From Branchinecta lynchi (lineage: Eukaryota > Arthropoda > Branchiopoda > Anostraca > Branchinectidae), in contig JAKZAP010000019.1 in assembly GCA_023053575.1 (NCBI GenBank), forward strand, positions 2,604,001-2,668,000: a stretch of DNA of 64,000 bases, read 5' to 3'. Shown in pieces: positions 11,396 to 23,700 of the stretch (the first letter of the stretch is position 1; each line of letters opens with the position of its first letter). Below the pieces are notes generated by a model that saw only the letters and a program-made list of their open reading frames with translations, was not told the DNA's origin and made no database searches. A program made the translations under genes and the position numbers.

Positions 11396-12180
11396 CGAGA
11401 TGCTGGGAGCTACTGACTGAATCGATTTTGTTACCTCCGCGTACCCCATGCAAAGGGTCTCGTGTACGCCAACCGGTTATACGCCTACCTAACAGGCTGT
11501 TAGGTACACGTATCACCGGTTGCGAACCACGGGATTAGAGGTTAGATTTAGGGTCAAGGAGACATGCTGAACCCAAATATGAAAAAGGTGTAGCACGCTC
11601 ATAATAGAGAATCAAAACAATACATTGCACCATCAAAACACTTTCGCCTCTACATTAAGCGAAGAAATAAAAAAAATCATGATTTATTGAAAGTCACATT
11701 TCCCACACAACTGATGATGTTGATCGATTCAGCATGAACGGCATCTCCCGCTGACCCAGGGCCCAAGAAACTGCACCCAAAACTACATTTATCGAGACCT
11801 AGTGAAATCGGAATTTCAGAAGCTTAACCCCCCCCCCTCGGGCGATACAAAGCTATATATATATATATATATATATTTTATTTATAACCCGCCAAATACA
11901 GAATGTGGTAGCAGAGTAAAGGGAATAACGCGAAATAACACAAGATAAATAACAGTATTAACACACACACAAATTTAGAATTTAGTGACTGAAATGCAAA
12001 CTGCAAAATCTGCCACCACAATCCCATTCCTTGGCTGAGAACTATTTTGAAACTGATTCTATTCTGAATAAAAAAAATAAAATAAATATACATCAAATCC
12101 CAGCTAAACCCGTGGCAATCCCCTTTCTTTCTGAATGAACTGAAATTCCTCAGCTAAAACTGTTTTTTTTTTCTTCTTCT
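11396..12180. repeat. Simple repeats and a LINE-tail-like stretch
   Basis: Contains a C run, a (ta)n run at about 11852-11876, and ttatttataacccgccaaat near 11878, a motif shared with LINE-tail repeats at 13906 and 26770. No gene. Confidence 0.45.
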
Positions 12181-12184
12181 GATA

Positions 12185-12460
12185 ATTAAAATAGGATGCT
12201 GTCTGTGAACCGGACTCTCGTACTGTAATCTCAATAATCCTATTTCACAGCAGAGAAGAATTACACAATAACAGCATTCAGAATTTGAAATATCCCTGGA
12301 AATCCTTTGTAAGCCCACTGTCTGCTCGGGCGCAATCCCTGTTCCTTTGGTCCAAACTGATTCTTCGGCTTAAATTCTTATTTTACCTGACAGAATACCA
12401 ATCAAATAGGAAATTACCTGTGAATCCGACTCTCGAGTCGTTATTTGCCCAGGAAAAATA
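12185..12460 (-). pseudogene. Two decayed copies of the GCLQYY exon
   Basis: On the minus strand, 12450-12410 reads CGAGAGTCGGATTCACAG then GTAATTTCCTATTT, almost the 3' end and donor of the exon at 17689-17537. About 12310-12280 resembles its GGGATATCAAAGGATTC part, and 12215-12185 again resembles the 3' end (CGAGAGTCCGGTTCACAG, donor lost). They lie in the next intron of the same gene. Probably relics of tandem exon duplication, or decayed alternative exons. Confidence 0.5.
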
Positions 12461-12499
12461 CCAATTAGAAAGAGCTTATGGAAAAAGCTGCAGCGGTTG

Positions 12500-13190
12500 T
12501 TTCACATCCGTCACCTACGTTGGCCTGGCCACGTCCTTGGCCTGGCCACGTCCCCCGTAGCTCAAATGACCACCGGATGAATCCCGTTCTCCTAGCAAAA
12601 ACTTGGCCCCTTTTTGGCAAATATGCCAAGTAGCCAACTCAGGAACTCGGCATATTTCAGTTAAGCATTTCCAAGCGGGCTACTTTCTTAAAGTCCCCCA
12701 TTGTCTCCCAGTCAACACTTGTGACGGTCTAAACTAAGTTGTATCGTAATCCCATAGAAGCGTGACGTCACACCCATTTGTTCTATTTTACCTCAGAAAA
12801 CGAAAAATTGTAATTTATTCCTATCGGTGAGTATATATTTTAATATATATATAGAGAGCCGAGCGGCCAGCGACCAGTGATGTGGTTTCGATGGTGGTGG
12901 ATAAGGCTAGGAATAGGGCCACTGGGACCTGGTGGATAGTGTGGAAATCCTCTGGAGACCGGCGGACCTGACCTTAAGTTCCACTCTCAAAACCAATCAG
13001 CAAAACGAGTGGGTGGGGACGGATGTCCTAGGTAGCCTATGGCTCAAATGCACCGTGCTATTCTCTCTCAGAATAACCAAATATAATACCTTTCTCAGTA
13101 GGTATAAGATCAGTAGGCCTATATCAGAGCGACCAGCGAGGCGCAGGTTGCGTTTACATTTATGAAACGACCTATAGGGACAATCAAATC
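12500..13190. other. Unassigned intronic sequence
   Basis: A short tandem (gttggcctggccacgtcc near 12520-12553) and a (ta)n run near 12837-12853 were seen. No exon or gene recognised. Confidence 0.35.
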
Positions 13191-14065
13191 CTATTTATTT
13201 ATTTATTCATTTATACCCTCAGAATTGAGGAGTACAAAATAATGTATAAAACAGAACTATGCCTGAACCATGTTCCATTCATTAAGACATAAATACTATA
13301 AAAAATACACACGATTTCGACAACTAAGTTACAATTATTTACGCACTATATTATTCACTTGTTAAAAATGGGTACAAGTTGTGGGTTTGGAATTTCCTCA
13401 AAATTAAAACTGGGTCTTTTACTTTAAAATTGGAAACCAACTGCGAATTACTGAAAGAAATGGGGAGCCCAAGGAGAAATTTAGAAAATTTTAAATATGA
13501 AATTTTAATAGCAGATATGTCGCAAATTCGAAAATTTTCTACGATTGTTGCAGCAAAAATAAAACGAGGTAAAGCAACAGCGGTGAACAATGACCCGAGG
13601 ATGTCTTTCCTGTATCGCCCACGACAACGAATTAAGAGGCCAAATGCCTTGCGAATTCTTACTTGTATATGATTGACCATTATGGACTGAGAAACCTTAG
13701 CTGACGATGCATATGGGATCCGTAAGTACATCACTATATCGCATGCTGAAAAAATAATCCCATTACCGCAATCGAGACATTCATCCCCTTCCACGGTGCT
13801 ATTTACAACAAAAGACTGGCATTTACCAGCACTAACGGAAAGACCCTTTGCTGAAAGAGAAGTGGCAAGACGGTTAAAGTAAGTAAGTAAGTAAGTAAGT
13901 AATTTATTTATAACCCGCCGTTTTCAAAAAGCAGAGTTAAAACACATAAACATACACAAAAAGACACTTAATTTCTCAGCCTTAAAATTCTCAGCCAACG
14001 CAGCTTTTGATCTACTCAGTAAAATTATGTCGTCGGCATAAGCTAGGTAAGAAATGTTGGATCCT
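13191..14065 (-). pseudogene. LINE reverse transcriptase fragment, interrupted
   Basis: On the minus strand, sequence near 14050-13985 encodes a YADD-type RT catalytic motif (LAYADDIILLSRS). The frame continues after an insertion as 13794-13351, with the RT C-terminal region (SSAKVSQSIMVNHIQVRIRK, then LPRFIF). The break at about 13877-13985 is filled by a short element with a (taag)n tract and ttatttataacccgcc, a LINE tail. Non-LTR retrotransposon remnant with no EN domain and no intact frame. Confidence 0.7.
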
Positions 14066-14172
14066 AAATCACGCGACGTCACTAATTACGTCATGAGTGT
14101 ATGGAATTCCGATCCAATTAAGTCGACACCCTTGTGACAGATATAGCCAATTAGACTGCAATCTGCTTGAGC

Positions 14173-14388
14173 AATACTCTATATGACTAAGTCCAAACAC
14201 ACCAGCAATCCTCAGGAAGGAGGAGTAAGCGTGTCCGCACGACTCAAACTCAAAGACTCAAATACTGTGTCAATCAATCACCGCGATCTTTTGAGCAGCT
14301 GTGACACCACTTCGGCTTTTCTTCCGCTAGATACCCGGAGAGGCCGGAGATTTTGCATCGGCAAGGACAGATAGTCATCAAGAGTATT
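14173..14388. mobile_element. Small MITE, 216 bp
   Basis: The ends AATACTCTATATGACTA and TAGTCATCAAGAGTATT are near-perfect inverted repeats. Further copies are at 14818-15005 and about 34232-34454. The interior shares ggagaggccggagattttgc. No coding capacity. Confidence 0.7.
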
Positions 14389-14604
14389 GAAGTTCTTCAC
14401 TGTCTTCGGAGCAGAAACTGATGCTCATTACCTTCTTGATCCATATTTTATTATCTCTCTGTTATAAGTGTTGATACAAGACAACGGGGGACTCCGCTTC
14501 GAACAATGAAACTGGATTTTAATTTCCCAAAGAGTAATCCTGGACTTTCTTATGACGTCATTGATGGGCGATTGTGACAGAAAAACGAGCCTGTTGGAAG
14601 ACTA

Positions 14605-15106
14605 AGAGCGTGTTCCACCCTACTTACCGTAGTTACTACGCATGACGTCACGAATTCTGGCTTTCTGCCGTCAAGGCTGGAACGATTTTTCTATTTTCCA
14701 TTACGATATCATGTCCAGATCATACCATGAGTGAATCCGACCAATCACGTTACAGAAATGCGTATTTACCACGCTTGCTACGCTCCCGAGCATGGTAAGC
14801 AATTATTCGCTATTAGTAATACACTTTATGACTAAGTCCAAAACACGCCAGTGATTCTCGGGAAGAAGGAGAAAACGTGTCCGTAACGACTCAAAATCAT
14901 TGACTCAAATCCCAAGTCAGCGCAGCTGTGACACCTTTTCTTTGTTTCCTAAGCAGGTACCCGGAGATTCTGCATCGGAAGAGAGAGATAGTCATCAAGA
15001 GTATTATTTCGAGAAGGTTGGAACGGTCAGCGTAGAAACGTTTCGTGAGGATGGAACGGAAATAGTAAATAAAAGTAACTATTGTTAGAAGGGTGGAACA
15101 CGCTCT
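14605..15106. mobile_element. MITE with AGAGCGTGTTCCACCCT ends, carrying a nested MITE
   Basis: The terminal inverted repeats are AGAGCGTGTTCCACCCT at 14605 and AGGGTGGAACACGCTCT ending at 15106. The interior is split by the second MITE type at 14818-15005, after which the outer MITE resumes (tttcgagaaggttggaacgg). No clear target duplication. Confidence 0.7.
14818..15005. mobile_element. MITE nested inside another MITE
   Basis: Ends AATACACTTTATGACTA and TAGTCATCAAGAGTATT. Same family as 14173-14388, inserted into the outer MITE. Confidence 0.65.
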
Positions 15107-15179
15107 GAATAGCTGCTGACTAGATTTCTCCCATGAGGTGGCGGAAGATAGCGACACTAGGGACACCACCCTTCGACAA

Positions 15180-15720
15180 GTCACTGATTCAACCCATTGA
15201 CATTTCTCTCGTATTTTATGCCGACGATATTTTTAATTTAAGCAGGTCAATCCAACGCGTCGAAGAAAATTATAAAATTATCCAAAATGAATATGTTCAT
15301 CTAGGTCTTGAATTTAATTCCGCTAAGTCAGACTTGTACTATTTAATTGGAAAGCAGAAGACCCCTTGCCCTCCGTTGCTCTTGATGATATCAATGTAAA
15401 ACCCGCTGAGAGTATTGTCAACCTTGGTGGTCTCCCCATTGGTACGTCATTAAAACACACCCGCCGGCTATCTGAACATTTTGAAAGAAAAAGATGCAGT
15501 CTTATGCTATACTTGTCAAGAATGTAACCCGTTTCAACCGACAAATTCTAGCGTTCCTGTATAACTCCCTTGCAATACCACAATTTCTTTACCTAGTTCC
15601 CTTCTGGCAAATATTCTCAGCTAGTGAACAAAAAACTAACTCCGTTCCACCTTCTTCAGATTCTCTAAATACTTACTTCGTCTCCCCCCTTGGACAAGCA
15701 ATACCAAAATTATGAAGTTA
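15180..15720 (+). pseudogene. LINE reverse transcriptase fragment
   Basis: 15133-15399 reads SLVFYADDIFNLSRSIQRVE and then LGLEFNSAKSDL, the YADD region of a non-LTR RT. A frameshift near 15350-15400 separates it from PIGTSLKHTRRLSEHFE and the piece at 15494-15715 (NRQILAFLYNSLAIPQFLY). It resembles the fragment at 13191-14065 but is on the other strand. Broken remnant. Confidence 0.7.
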
Positions 15721-16985
15721 TATAACATAAGAGACCCTTGGTGTTGCTAACCTGATTAACAAGTATAACTCGAAGATACAATCCCACCCCTGGAGAAAAA
15801 TTCTCAGAGTCTAAAGGACCATTCAAGCTTACGTTTAAGGCGCGGAATTTCTGAACTATACTTACTATCCGCGAATATCTGTGCTAAAACTTTCATTCCA
15901 CCAGGCTTGCTATAGTAAAAATTAATAGGAACGGGTTCTATTTTGTGTGTTAAAAGTTATACGTGACCAATCACAGCGTGCGTCTTCATCACGTGTCTGT
16001 TAAGGAAGAAAGAGAGAAACGAAGCAGGAGAGATATTTTAATATAACTGAAACTGAATGAGCTCTTTGAATGGAAAGTCAGTCATACTAAACTATAAAGC
16101 TAAATGCGTTTTGACAACTACAACTAACTCAATGACGTCATGAAATTCACTATTAATCGTCCACACAGGGGCACGGAGTGAAGCTTGCAAAATCTCGTTT
16201 CTACTCTGATGTGTACAAGTTGAGTTTTGCACATAGGAACTGGTCCTTCAAACCGCCTTACCGAAGACGCGGTTAATGCTAAATCGGCTATAGTTTCATG
16301 TGTATAGTTAAGATTTTAACTCTGCTCTGACAATAATTTTTTTTGTAACAGGAGCTACGGGCTCATCGAATAAATTAGAACGTCACAAAAAAAACCTTCA
16401 ACACCCTAGGATCGGATCTAGAAATAGGACATCTAGTTTCCCTCGATTCTAAGCATTTCCCGCATCGCCTCGGATCATCTAGGTTAAATGACTTGTCTAC
16501 CTTCCAACTTTAGATCCACTCGTCTGAACCCTAGATATGCCAAACTATTTCCGGTACCCCGCTCAAACATCTCCTACCGCGGCTGAATCTGGTTTGGACA
16601 TTTACATGAATTTTCTCTTACCGGATTTCAGGTGCGGTAACAGTGGCTGATTGACTAGTGACAGTGCTCTCTGACATAAGAGTATACGGCTGCATACCAC
16701 TTCCCACCGCTGTCACCATTATTTGTAACGGGGTTAAATCCGCAATCAGCTCAGCTTTCGAAATAACATAACGAGCGGCCTATGCTCACCGGCCTACGTG
16801 ACAGGTGAGACCCATTAATCCGGAATCAAACACCACTTTTTGGTCGAAATTCGTAGAAGTTTATTGATCAGGAAACTTTATGCAAAACTCATCCTTTTTG
16901 CCCCAGGCAAGAGTTCTGCGAAGCTTTCCAAAATGCATTTGAACATATTCCTGAGTTCCAGGCTTTCCGCAAAAACCACAGAGGT
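15721..16985. other. Unassigned intronic sequence
   Basis: No exon, RNA gene or clear repeat relationship recognised over this stretch. Open frames are short and uncharacteristic. Confidence 0.35.
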
Positions 16986-16989
16986 TAGA

Positions 16990-17145
16990 CCAGGCGCGTA
17001 TCCAGGAATTTATATCGAGGGGGGGGGGGGGGTTGCCTGCGGGTCGTACAAAAAAGTACAAAAAAGACATAAGGGAAAAGCCTATGCAAATGATTATTTG
17101 TGTATGTATAACCCCCTAGCCCCCCCCTAGATACGGCCTTGGGTT
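16990..17145. repeat. Poly-G/poly-C bounded repeat with inverted ends
   Basis: Starts ggcgcgtatccagg with a long G run and ends with a C run and ctagatacggcc. The ends are inverted. Related to 4560-4740. Confidence 0.5.
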
Positions 17146-17536
17146 ACAGCCTTACCACCTTAGTAGATATCGGCGGACTAGGGAAAAAAGAAGAGCTTAC
17201 TCGGATTCTCTACATTAATCCGTCCTGTTTTATAGGAAGGGAATTCCAGGTCATTACAACATACATAATGAAGACATTTGCCTGTTTTTGCCGACAGGAC
17301 TTTTTACTGACAAAACGCGCCGCATCGGTATTAGGTAGGGCGATAAGGTAAGGTAGGAAGGTTTCGGATTCTAGAAGACGGTGATGAATAGTGGGAGGGA
17401 GTGGAAGGAAGGGGTGCTCACGGGCTTCCTTCTTTCCATGCACTCAATCACCTCGGCCGAATTGACTCGGGTCGGAATATATTACTATTCTGGCTCGAGA
17501 GCAACCCGGGGGAGATCCAGTAAAATAGGAAATTAC

Positions 17537-17689
17537 CTGTGAATCCAACTCTCATATCGCAATCTGACGGATCCACCATCTCGTCGACCTTGCAATAGGG
17601 GACCTGGGCGTAGCAGCCGAATCCATCGAAGTTGAATCCTTTGATATCCCCGGAAATACCTTCGTAATATTGTAAACAGCCTTCCGGTG
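17537..17689 (-). CDS. CUB-domain gene, fourth recognised exon (middle of second CUB domain)
   Basis: This 153-bp exon encodes PEGCLQYYEGISGDIKGFNF and continues to CDMRVGFT. The GCLQYY.G..G.IK.FN wording is characteristic of the second CUB domain in a family of arthropod secreted proteins. The acceptor is CATTTTTAG and the donor CACAG|GTAATT. It starts with two bases of a codon and leaves one, so phases match the exons at 26370-26276 and 5047-4905. Its cysteines (CLQYY, GCYAQVPYC, DC) suggest disulphide bonding. Two decayed duplicates lie in the next intron. Confidence 0.88.
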
Positions 17690-17854
17690 CTAAAAATGGA
17701 CATTTCGTTGGTGAAACAAAGATTGGATCTTTTATCGCTAGTGGAGATGGGGCCGGAGAACAGCGAGGAGATAGACAAGAAAGATAGACTATTGACAACA
17801 CTGACACGCGACCCCACTTCCTTGAAGTTTTTCAGTAATTACTAGTGGTATTTA

Positions 17855-19265
17855 TTTTTATGGCACTTGCCTACCGGCCAAGTGCCATGTACCGATCACT
17901 TTTCCGTCGGTCGGTCGGTCAGTCCGGTGTTTGCGAGTTAGGGTACTTCCAGAGCTGCTAGGACTATGAAACTTGGCGGGCATATCAGGGACCTAATCAA
18001 ATTAACCTGGAAATAATCAGTTTCCCGATCCGACCATCTGGAGGGGAGTGGAAGGCGGGAGAATCCTGAGAATTGAGTAGTTTTTGTCGAACCTCTACCC
18101 CTTTCTTCACAATAGTATAGCTCTGCACGTGGACGACGTCATTCTCTGCTTAAATCTATGAGCGTCGGCGGAGAGCTTGTGTAATCGATGGTCGAAGGGG
18201 TTGGGATATGGTTCAAGCTTTTTGTCACACTTTTTCGAGTCAGGAGGTTTGCTAGGACGATGAAACTTGGCAGGCATATCAGGGGCCCGATCCAACTGAC
18301 TTCTAAATAAAAATTTACTCGATCCGGTAGTAATGGGGGGGGGGGAGCAGAGGCAGGGGGAATCCGGAATATTGAGGCATGCGTAACTTTGGAAAGGGGT
18401 GATCGGATTTGAGTGAAATTTTGTAATTGAACAGAGGACATGTCTCTGGTGATCTTGTTCATGTCCGGAGGGGATCCGACAACAACTTGGAGGGGGGGGG
18501 GGCGTGACCGGCTTAGACTGTAGAGATCGGGATGGAACTTTGTGGGAATAACAAACAGATGCTCCGGATAATTCATTTACAGAACCGGATAGGCTCTGGC
18601 GACTGTGGGGGGAGTTTGAGGGGGGGGGGGGGGCGGAATTCCGGTGATTGCGAGTAAGGGTACTTCCAGATGTGCTAGGACGATGAAACTTGGCTGTAAT
18701 ATTAGAAATTTGATAAGATTTGCTTAGAAATCGCCAGTTTCCAAATCCGACCACTCCTTAAAGTACCAACCATGACCGCAAGTTAAGAAAAACACTTTTA
18801 AGCAAAATATGCATTTTCATGATCTTCATGACCCCATTATCATTTTTGCCTCAAGGCTTTTGCTAACACATGAAGTTCTAGCTCCATTAAAGTGCGCATC
18901 TTCGCCGCAAGGTCAAAAATTACTTTTATCAAACGATACATCTCAACCCATGATGATTTGTGCCACAAGGGTTTTGATTAAAAAAAAATATTTCTAGCAC
19001 CCTTAAAGTGCGCATTTTAGCCTTGACCAAACGGTACCAAATGGTCCCTAAGAGCCTGCTATCGTTTTTGCCTCAAGGGTTTTGCTTACAGATGAATTTC
19101 TAGCGCCTTTAAAGTCCGTATCATTACAGCCAAGTTTAACAATAAAATACTTTTCTCTAGCTCCCTTAAAGTGCGCATCTGAACCGCACAGTCGAACAGT
19201 ACTTTTTGAACAAACAATACATCTCAACCAGTGCAAGTGCCATATCACCTTACAGCTCTTGTTCA
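17855..19265 (-). mobile_element. Family B composite, complete in reverse orientation
   Basis: Bounded by a perfect 9-bp stem hairpin TGGCACTTG...CAAGTGCCA (17861-17887) and, at the other end, gcaagtgccatatcacctta (about 19235-19253). Inside are (cggt)n, tandem units with cctagcacatctggaag on the minus strand, then about 110-bp units with aaagtgcgcat (near 18890, 19010, 19160). The long proline-rich frame 18107-18754 runs across the repeat units and is not taken as a gene. Confidence 0.65.
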
Positions 19266-19758
19266 TGTTAGTAGTAGTATTTTCATGTTAGTAGTAAGTA
19301 TGTTAGTAGTAGTATTTATTTTTCACTAGTAGTATTTATTTTTCATTAGTAAATAGACGTGAATTTTGTTTTTCGCCTGTTATTTAACAGTTGAAAACAG
19401 TTATGAAAAAAAGTGAATAACAAAGAACCTAGACACTTTTTGGACATACACCACTGGAAAAGAAATTACTGTGAAAACCGAATTTACTTGACAATACAAC
19501 CCTCACCTGTGAACAATTTCCTAAATTTGGACAACCAACCTACGATACGTCATCGTTCTCTCCTTATCATTTATTCCCTTGGGAATCAACGTCATTGCTG
19601 ACATGTTTATGTTGTCTGTTATTGCCGGACGTTGAATACGACGAAGAAGGCGCTGCTACCTTGAAAGTGAAAATCCCTAAATTGCCCGCTGCTACCTTGA
19701 AAGTGAAAATCCCTAAAGTGCCAGTGTTGCCACGTGTACGAGAACCGCACCAGTCAAA

Positions 19759-20661
19759 ATGGCACCAAAAAAGAGACAACGTGAGAGCCCCGTAAAAGGA
19801 CAGGATAAGTGCCCAGGATGTGCAAAAAGCCTGGACGAGAATTCACAAGCCGTCAATTGTGACAAATGCCCCAACTGGTTCTGCATCGAGTGCCTAGGAC
19901 TAAGCGATGAACAATACGTCCTGCTTGGAAAAATGAATCGCACTATGAACTGTGAATGGAGCTGCCCCCGGTGCATCTTAACCAAACCTGTGCGCGACGC
20001 CGACACCCTAACCAAAGCTATTGAATCTTTCAAAACAGAAGTACGTGAGGACATTGCTAGCATAACGTCAACTGTCAACATGGGCCTCAAAGAGATTCAC
20101 GACGAACTTGCTACAAAATGCAATGTTAGCGAGGTAAAAGCGATTGTGGACTCGGCAATCACCGCACAAGTGACAGGGCTCGCACCAGATGCACTAGAAG
20201 ATTACATACGCCGTACAGTCAGAAGCGAGCAAGACAGGCAGCGACGCAAACTTAACATCGTCGGATACGGGATTCCTGTCCAAGCAAGTGACGAAGACTT
20301 CCTTGCCAACTATTTCCAAGAAACCTACAAAATAGAGACCAAAGTATTTACCGTGAAGAGACTACCAGCCTCGGCCCCCACGGCTGGGCAACCACTGCGA
20401 CACCCACCGGTCCTATTCACGGTAGCCAGCTTCACTGACAAGAAGCTTATCCTGGATGCGTCCTACCAGCGAAAAGATTCGATTCGATTCTACGGCGACA
20501 GCTCCAAAGAAGATCGCAACGCCAGAAAAACCTTGTTGGAGGAGATGAAGAAGAGACAGGCGAACGGAGAAACAGACCTAGTGATAAGAAAAGGAAAAAT
20601 CATAAAAAATGGGCAAACTCGAGCAACTCCGATGGAGGGCTGCTCGAGCATGCAACAGTAA
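19759..20661 (+). CDS. LINE ORF1 protein with PHD-type finger
   Basis: 300 aa from an ATG. The N-terminus is basic (MAPKKRQRESPVKG), possibly a nuclear localisation signal. Residues about 14-74 form a Cys/His finger of PHD type (CPGCAKSL, CDKCPNWFCIECLG, WSCPRC). A helical region follows, then a basic RRKLNIVGYGI segment and a C-terminal domain. ORF1 proteins of CR1-like LINEs carry such fingers and are thought to bind the element RNA and assist target-primed reverse transcription. ORF2 begins 44 bases after its stop, probably translated by reinitiation. Confidence 0.85.
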   Translation: MAPKKRQRESPVKGQDKCPGCAKSLDENSQAVNCDKCPNWFCIECLGLSDEQYVLLGKMNRTMNCEWSCPRCILTKPVRDADTLTKAIESFKTEVREDIASITSTVNMGLKEIHDELATKCNVSEVKAIVDSAITAQVTGLAPDALEDYIRRTVRSEQDRQRRKLNIVGYGIPVQASDEDFLANYFQETYKIETKVFTVKRLPASAPTAGQPLRHPPVLFTVASFTDKKLILDASYQRKDSIRFYGDSSKEDRNARKTLLEEMKKRQANGETDLVIRKGKIIKNGQTRATPMEGCSSMQQ

Positions 20662-20705
20662 CCACTACCTACAACCGTCTCGGCCCCCTTGTAAATAGAC
20701 TTTGT

Positions 20706-23700
20706 GTGAGTGACTATAATGATGTAACAGTAAGTTTGTGTGAAAGTGAAAGTAGTGAATTGACATTTACGTCCCCGTGCCCTTCCGCACTGTCCCTCGA
20801 TAGCAGCTCTGTGTACCTCAGCTGTAATTCACCCACTTCAACTGTAAGTGAGAACAACAGTGAGCAGAACCCAAAATCGCCCAGACACGCCCGAAAACTT
20901 GTGAACATCATGACTGCAAATGTCGATGTCATCACCAACAAGATGCCGGAACTGGCAACAGTGCTCGAACTAAGTCAGATAGACATTGCAACTCTTACAG
21001 AAATTTGCCCCAAGAATTCAAGATATCAACTGACAGAAGACTCAATCTGCCCCTCTGGATACAACATCTTCAGCAATCTGTCTGATCCAAACTGCAGAAG
21101 AGGAGTTGCTGTTCTAGCTTCCAAGGAATTCCAGGTAAAAGAAATTTCTGTCCCGAATTCTTACTTACCTTGGGTTGAAGCCACATGGGTCTCCCTGTCC
21201 CTACCTAACGAAATGTTTGTCCTAAGTTCAGTTTACAGGAGCCCCAGTAGTCCATGCCAGCTGTCCTCTGAAAGAGCAATTGCTGAAATGACCCAATTCG
21301 TACTATGCAATTTCCCAAAAGCAACTCTGCTCATGACAGGGGACTTCAACCTCCCAAATGTGTTTTGGATAGATGGCCAAGGTATGACCAAGTCAAGCCT
21401 TGAACAAAACCCATTAGTACAAGTTCTATCTGACAACTTTCTGTACCAAACAGTAACTATGCCCACAAGAATGCGTCCAGGACAAAATCCCTCTACACTG
21501 GACCTAGTCATAACCAATGACCCAGAAAAGGTGATCAGCACACATACTCTCAGTCCAATTGGCTCAAGTGACCACATGCCAGTTCTCTCATCTATACAAC
21601 TCAACTCCAAACCATCAAAATATACCAAGCAATCTTTTACAAACTACAAGATGATGGTGGAGGAGCTGCTAGATGCTAACCTGGAAAAACTTGTCTCAGA
21701 AGATGTCGAAGTCTCATGGCTATCTCTAAAAAAGGTCCTACTAGAGAGCCAAGCCAAACACACCAGCGTGACTTGGAAAAAGAAACCAAAAACTCTACCC
21801 TTCCTCACCCCGAAAATCAAGAAATTACGCAACAGGAAGAAAAGACTTTGGGAGAAGTACACGAAACAAAAAAATACAGCTTTGTACGAGAAGTATAAAA
21901 TTGCCAGAAACCTCCTCAGAAAAGAAACTCGAAAACTGACTTCAAACTACGAAGAACGTCTGGCCAAGAATGTCAAGGAAAACCCAAAACTATTCTGGAA
22001 ACATATTTCCCTTAAGAAGCCAGGCAGACACTCCGTACCAGACTTGGAAAACAACAGCTCATTCTCCTCTTGCCCCTCTGAAAAAGCAAACCTGCTCAAC
22101 CAGCAGTTCGCCTCAGTTTTCTCAAAGGACGACATCCAATCAGCCCCCCCACCAGCAGAACAGGCTCACACTCCCTTCCCAATGGTACACTCACCAGTCA
22201 CACTCGAAGAAGTAACCAAACAGCTTAAGGAGCTAGATGCAAACAAATCTACTGGTCCTGATGGTCTCAGCCCACGACTGATGAAGGAACTAAGCCCTGC
22301 AATATCAGCCCCACTGGTAAAATTATTCAATCTGTCGCTAACACAGGGAAAGCTTCCAGGGGACTGGAAGAAGGCAATAGTCATCCCAATTCACAAGAAG
22401 GGTAGCAAAACTTCTGCAGCAAACTACAGACCTATCAGCCTTACCTGTGTGGCGTGCAAGATCATTGAGAGAATCATAAACAAGCGCATCATCAATCATC
22501 TTGAGGCCAACTCACTTATCAGCAACAGCCAGCATGGTTTTCGTTCAAAGAGATCCGTGGACACAAATCTTCTTGAGTCATACAGTCTTGTAACTGACCT
22601 ACTAGAGAAAGGATTACCTGTGGACATGATATTGCTGGATCTAGCCAAAGCATTTGACAAAGTTTGTCACCGCTACCTCATTCACAGGCTACTTACCCTA
22701 TCTCTTAGTCCACAAGTGGTCAGTTGGACAGAGGACTTTCTGAGGGATAGAACGCAGCAAGTGAAAGTGACCACTGGACCAAACAGTCACTCCCTCTCTG
22801 ACGAAATCAAAGTTACTAGTGGGGTCCCCCAGGGCAGCGTCCTGGGCCCCACCCTGTTCAACATTTACATAAATGAGCTACCCCTTATCACCAGCAACAA
22901 AACCACCCTGTATGCGGACGATTCGAAACTCATAGGTCCTGCCAACACCTCTTCTGCCATCCAATCCCTCCAAACTGATCTCAACAACATGTGCTCTTGG
23001 GTCAAAAGATGGCTGCTGGAATTCAACACAGAAAAATGCAAGGTCATACACTTCGGACACAACAACCCCAAGCATCGGTACCTTATGACCCAAAACTCTG
23101 GGAGTCACCACACACTCGAGCCTGTCCAGGAGGAGAGAGACCTTGGGGTCATTGTTGACTCCCAGTTGAAGTTCAGCTCCCACTCACAGCATATCTCAGC
23201 CAATGCTAGCAGAGCCCTAGGCATCATCAAACACAGTATCACCAGCAGAAGTAAACTGGTAATCACCAAACTCTACAAAGGATTAGTAAGACCTAGATTG
23301 GAGGTAGGGACTATACTGGCTACCCCTCGATTCAAAAAGGACAAGGCAGCTCTTGAACAAATCCAACGAAGGGCCACCAAGCTGATCGCCGGTATGGAAA
23401 ATAAGACCTACAGTGAACGGCTGAAGGAACTCAACCTCCCCTCCTTAGTATACAGACGGAAACGCGGGGACATGATCCAGGTGCACAAACTTCTCTCAAC
23501 CAATCAAGAAAATGAGATCCTGGAGATTGACCCCTCCCACAAAACACGAGGACACCCTAAACGAATCCGCAAACTTCACGCCAGAACTGGAGCAAGATGC
23601 AACTTCTTCTCAAATCGGATTGTGAACCTCTGGAACAACCTCAAGGAGGACACTGTTGCTGCTGAGGCAACAGATGCTTTCAAACGACATCTGGATGGTG

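Noticed and set aside
18107..18754. 215-aa and 145-aa minus-strand Pro/Ser-rich open frames
   Set aside because: They lie across family B tandem units and repeat the same peptide pattern as frames at 10404-10681 and 40664-41047.
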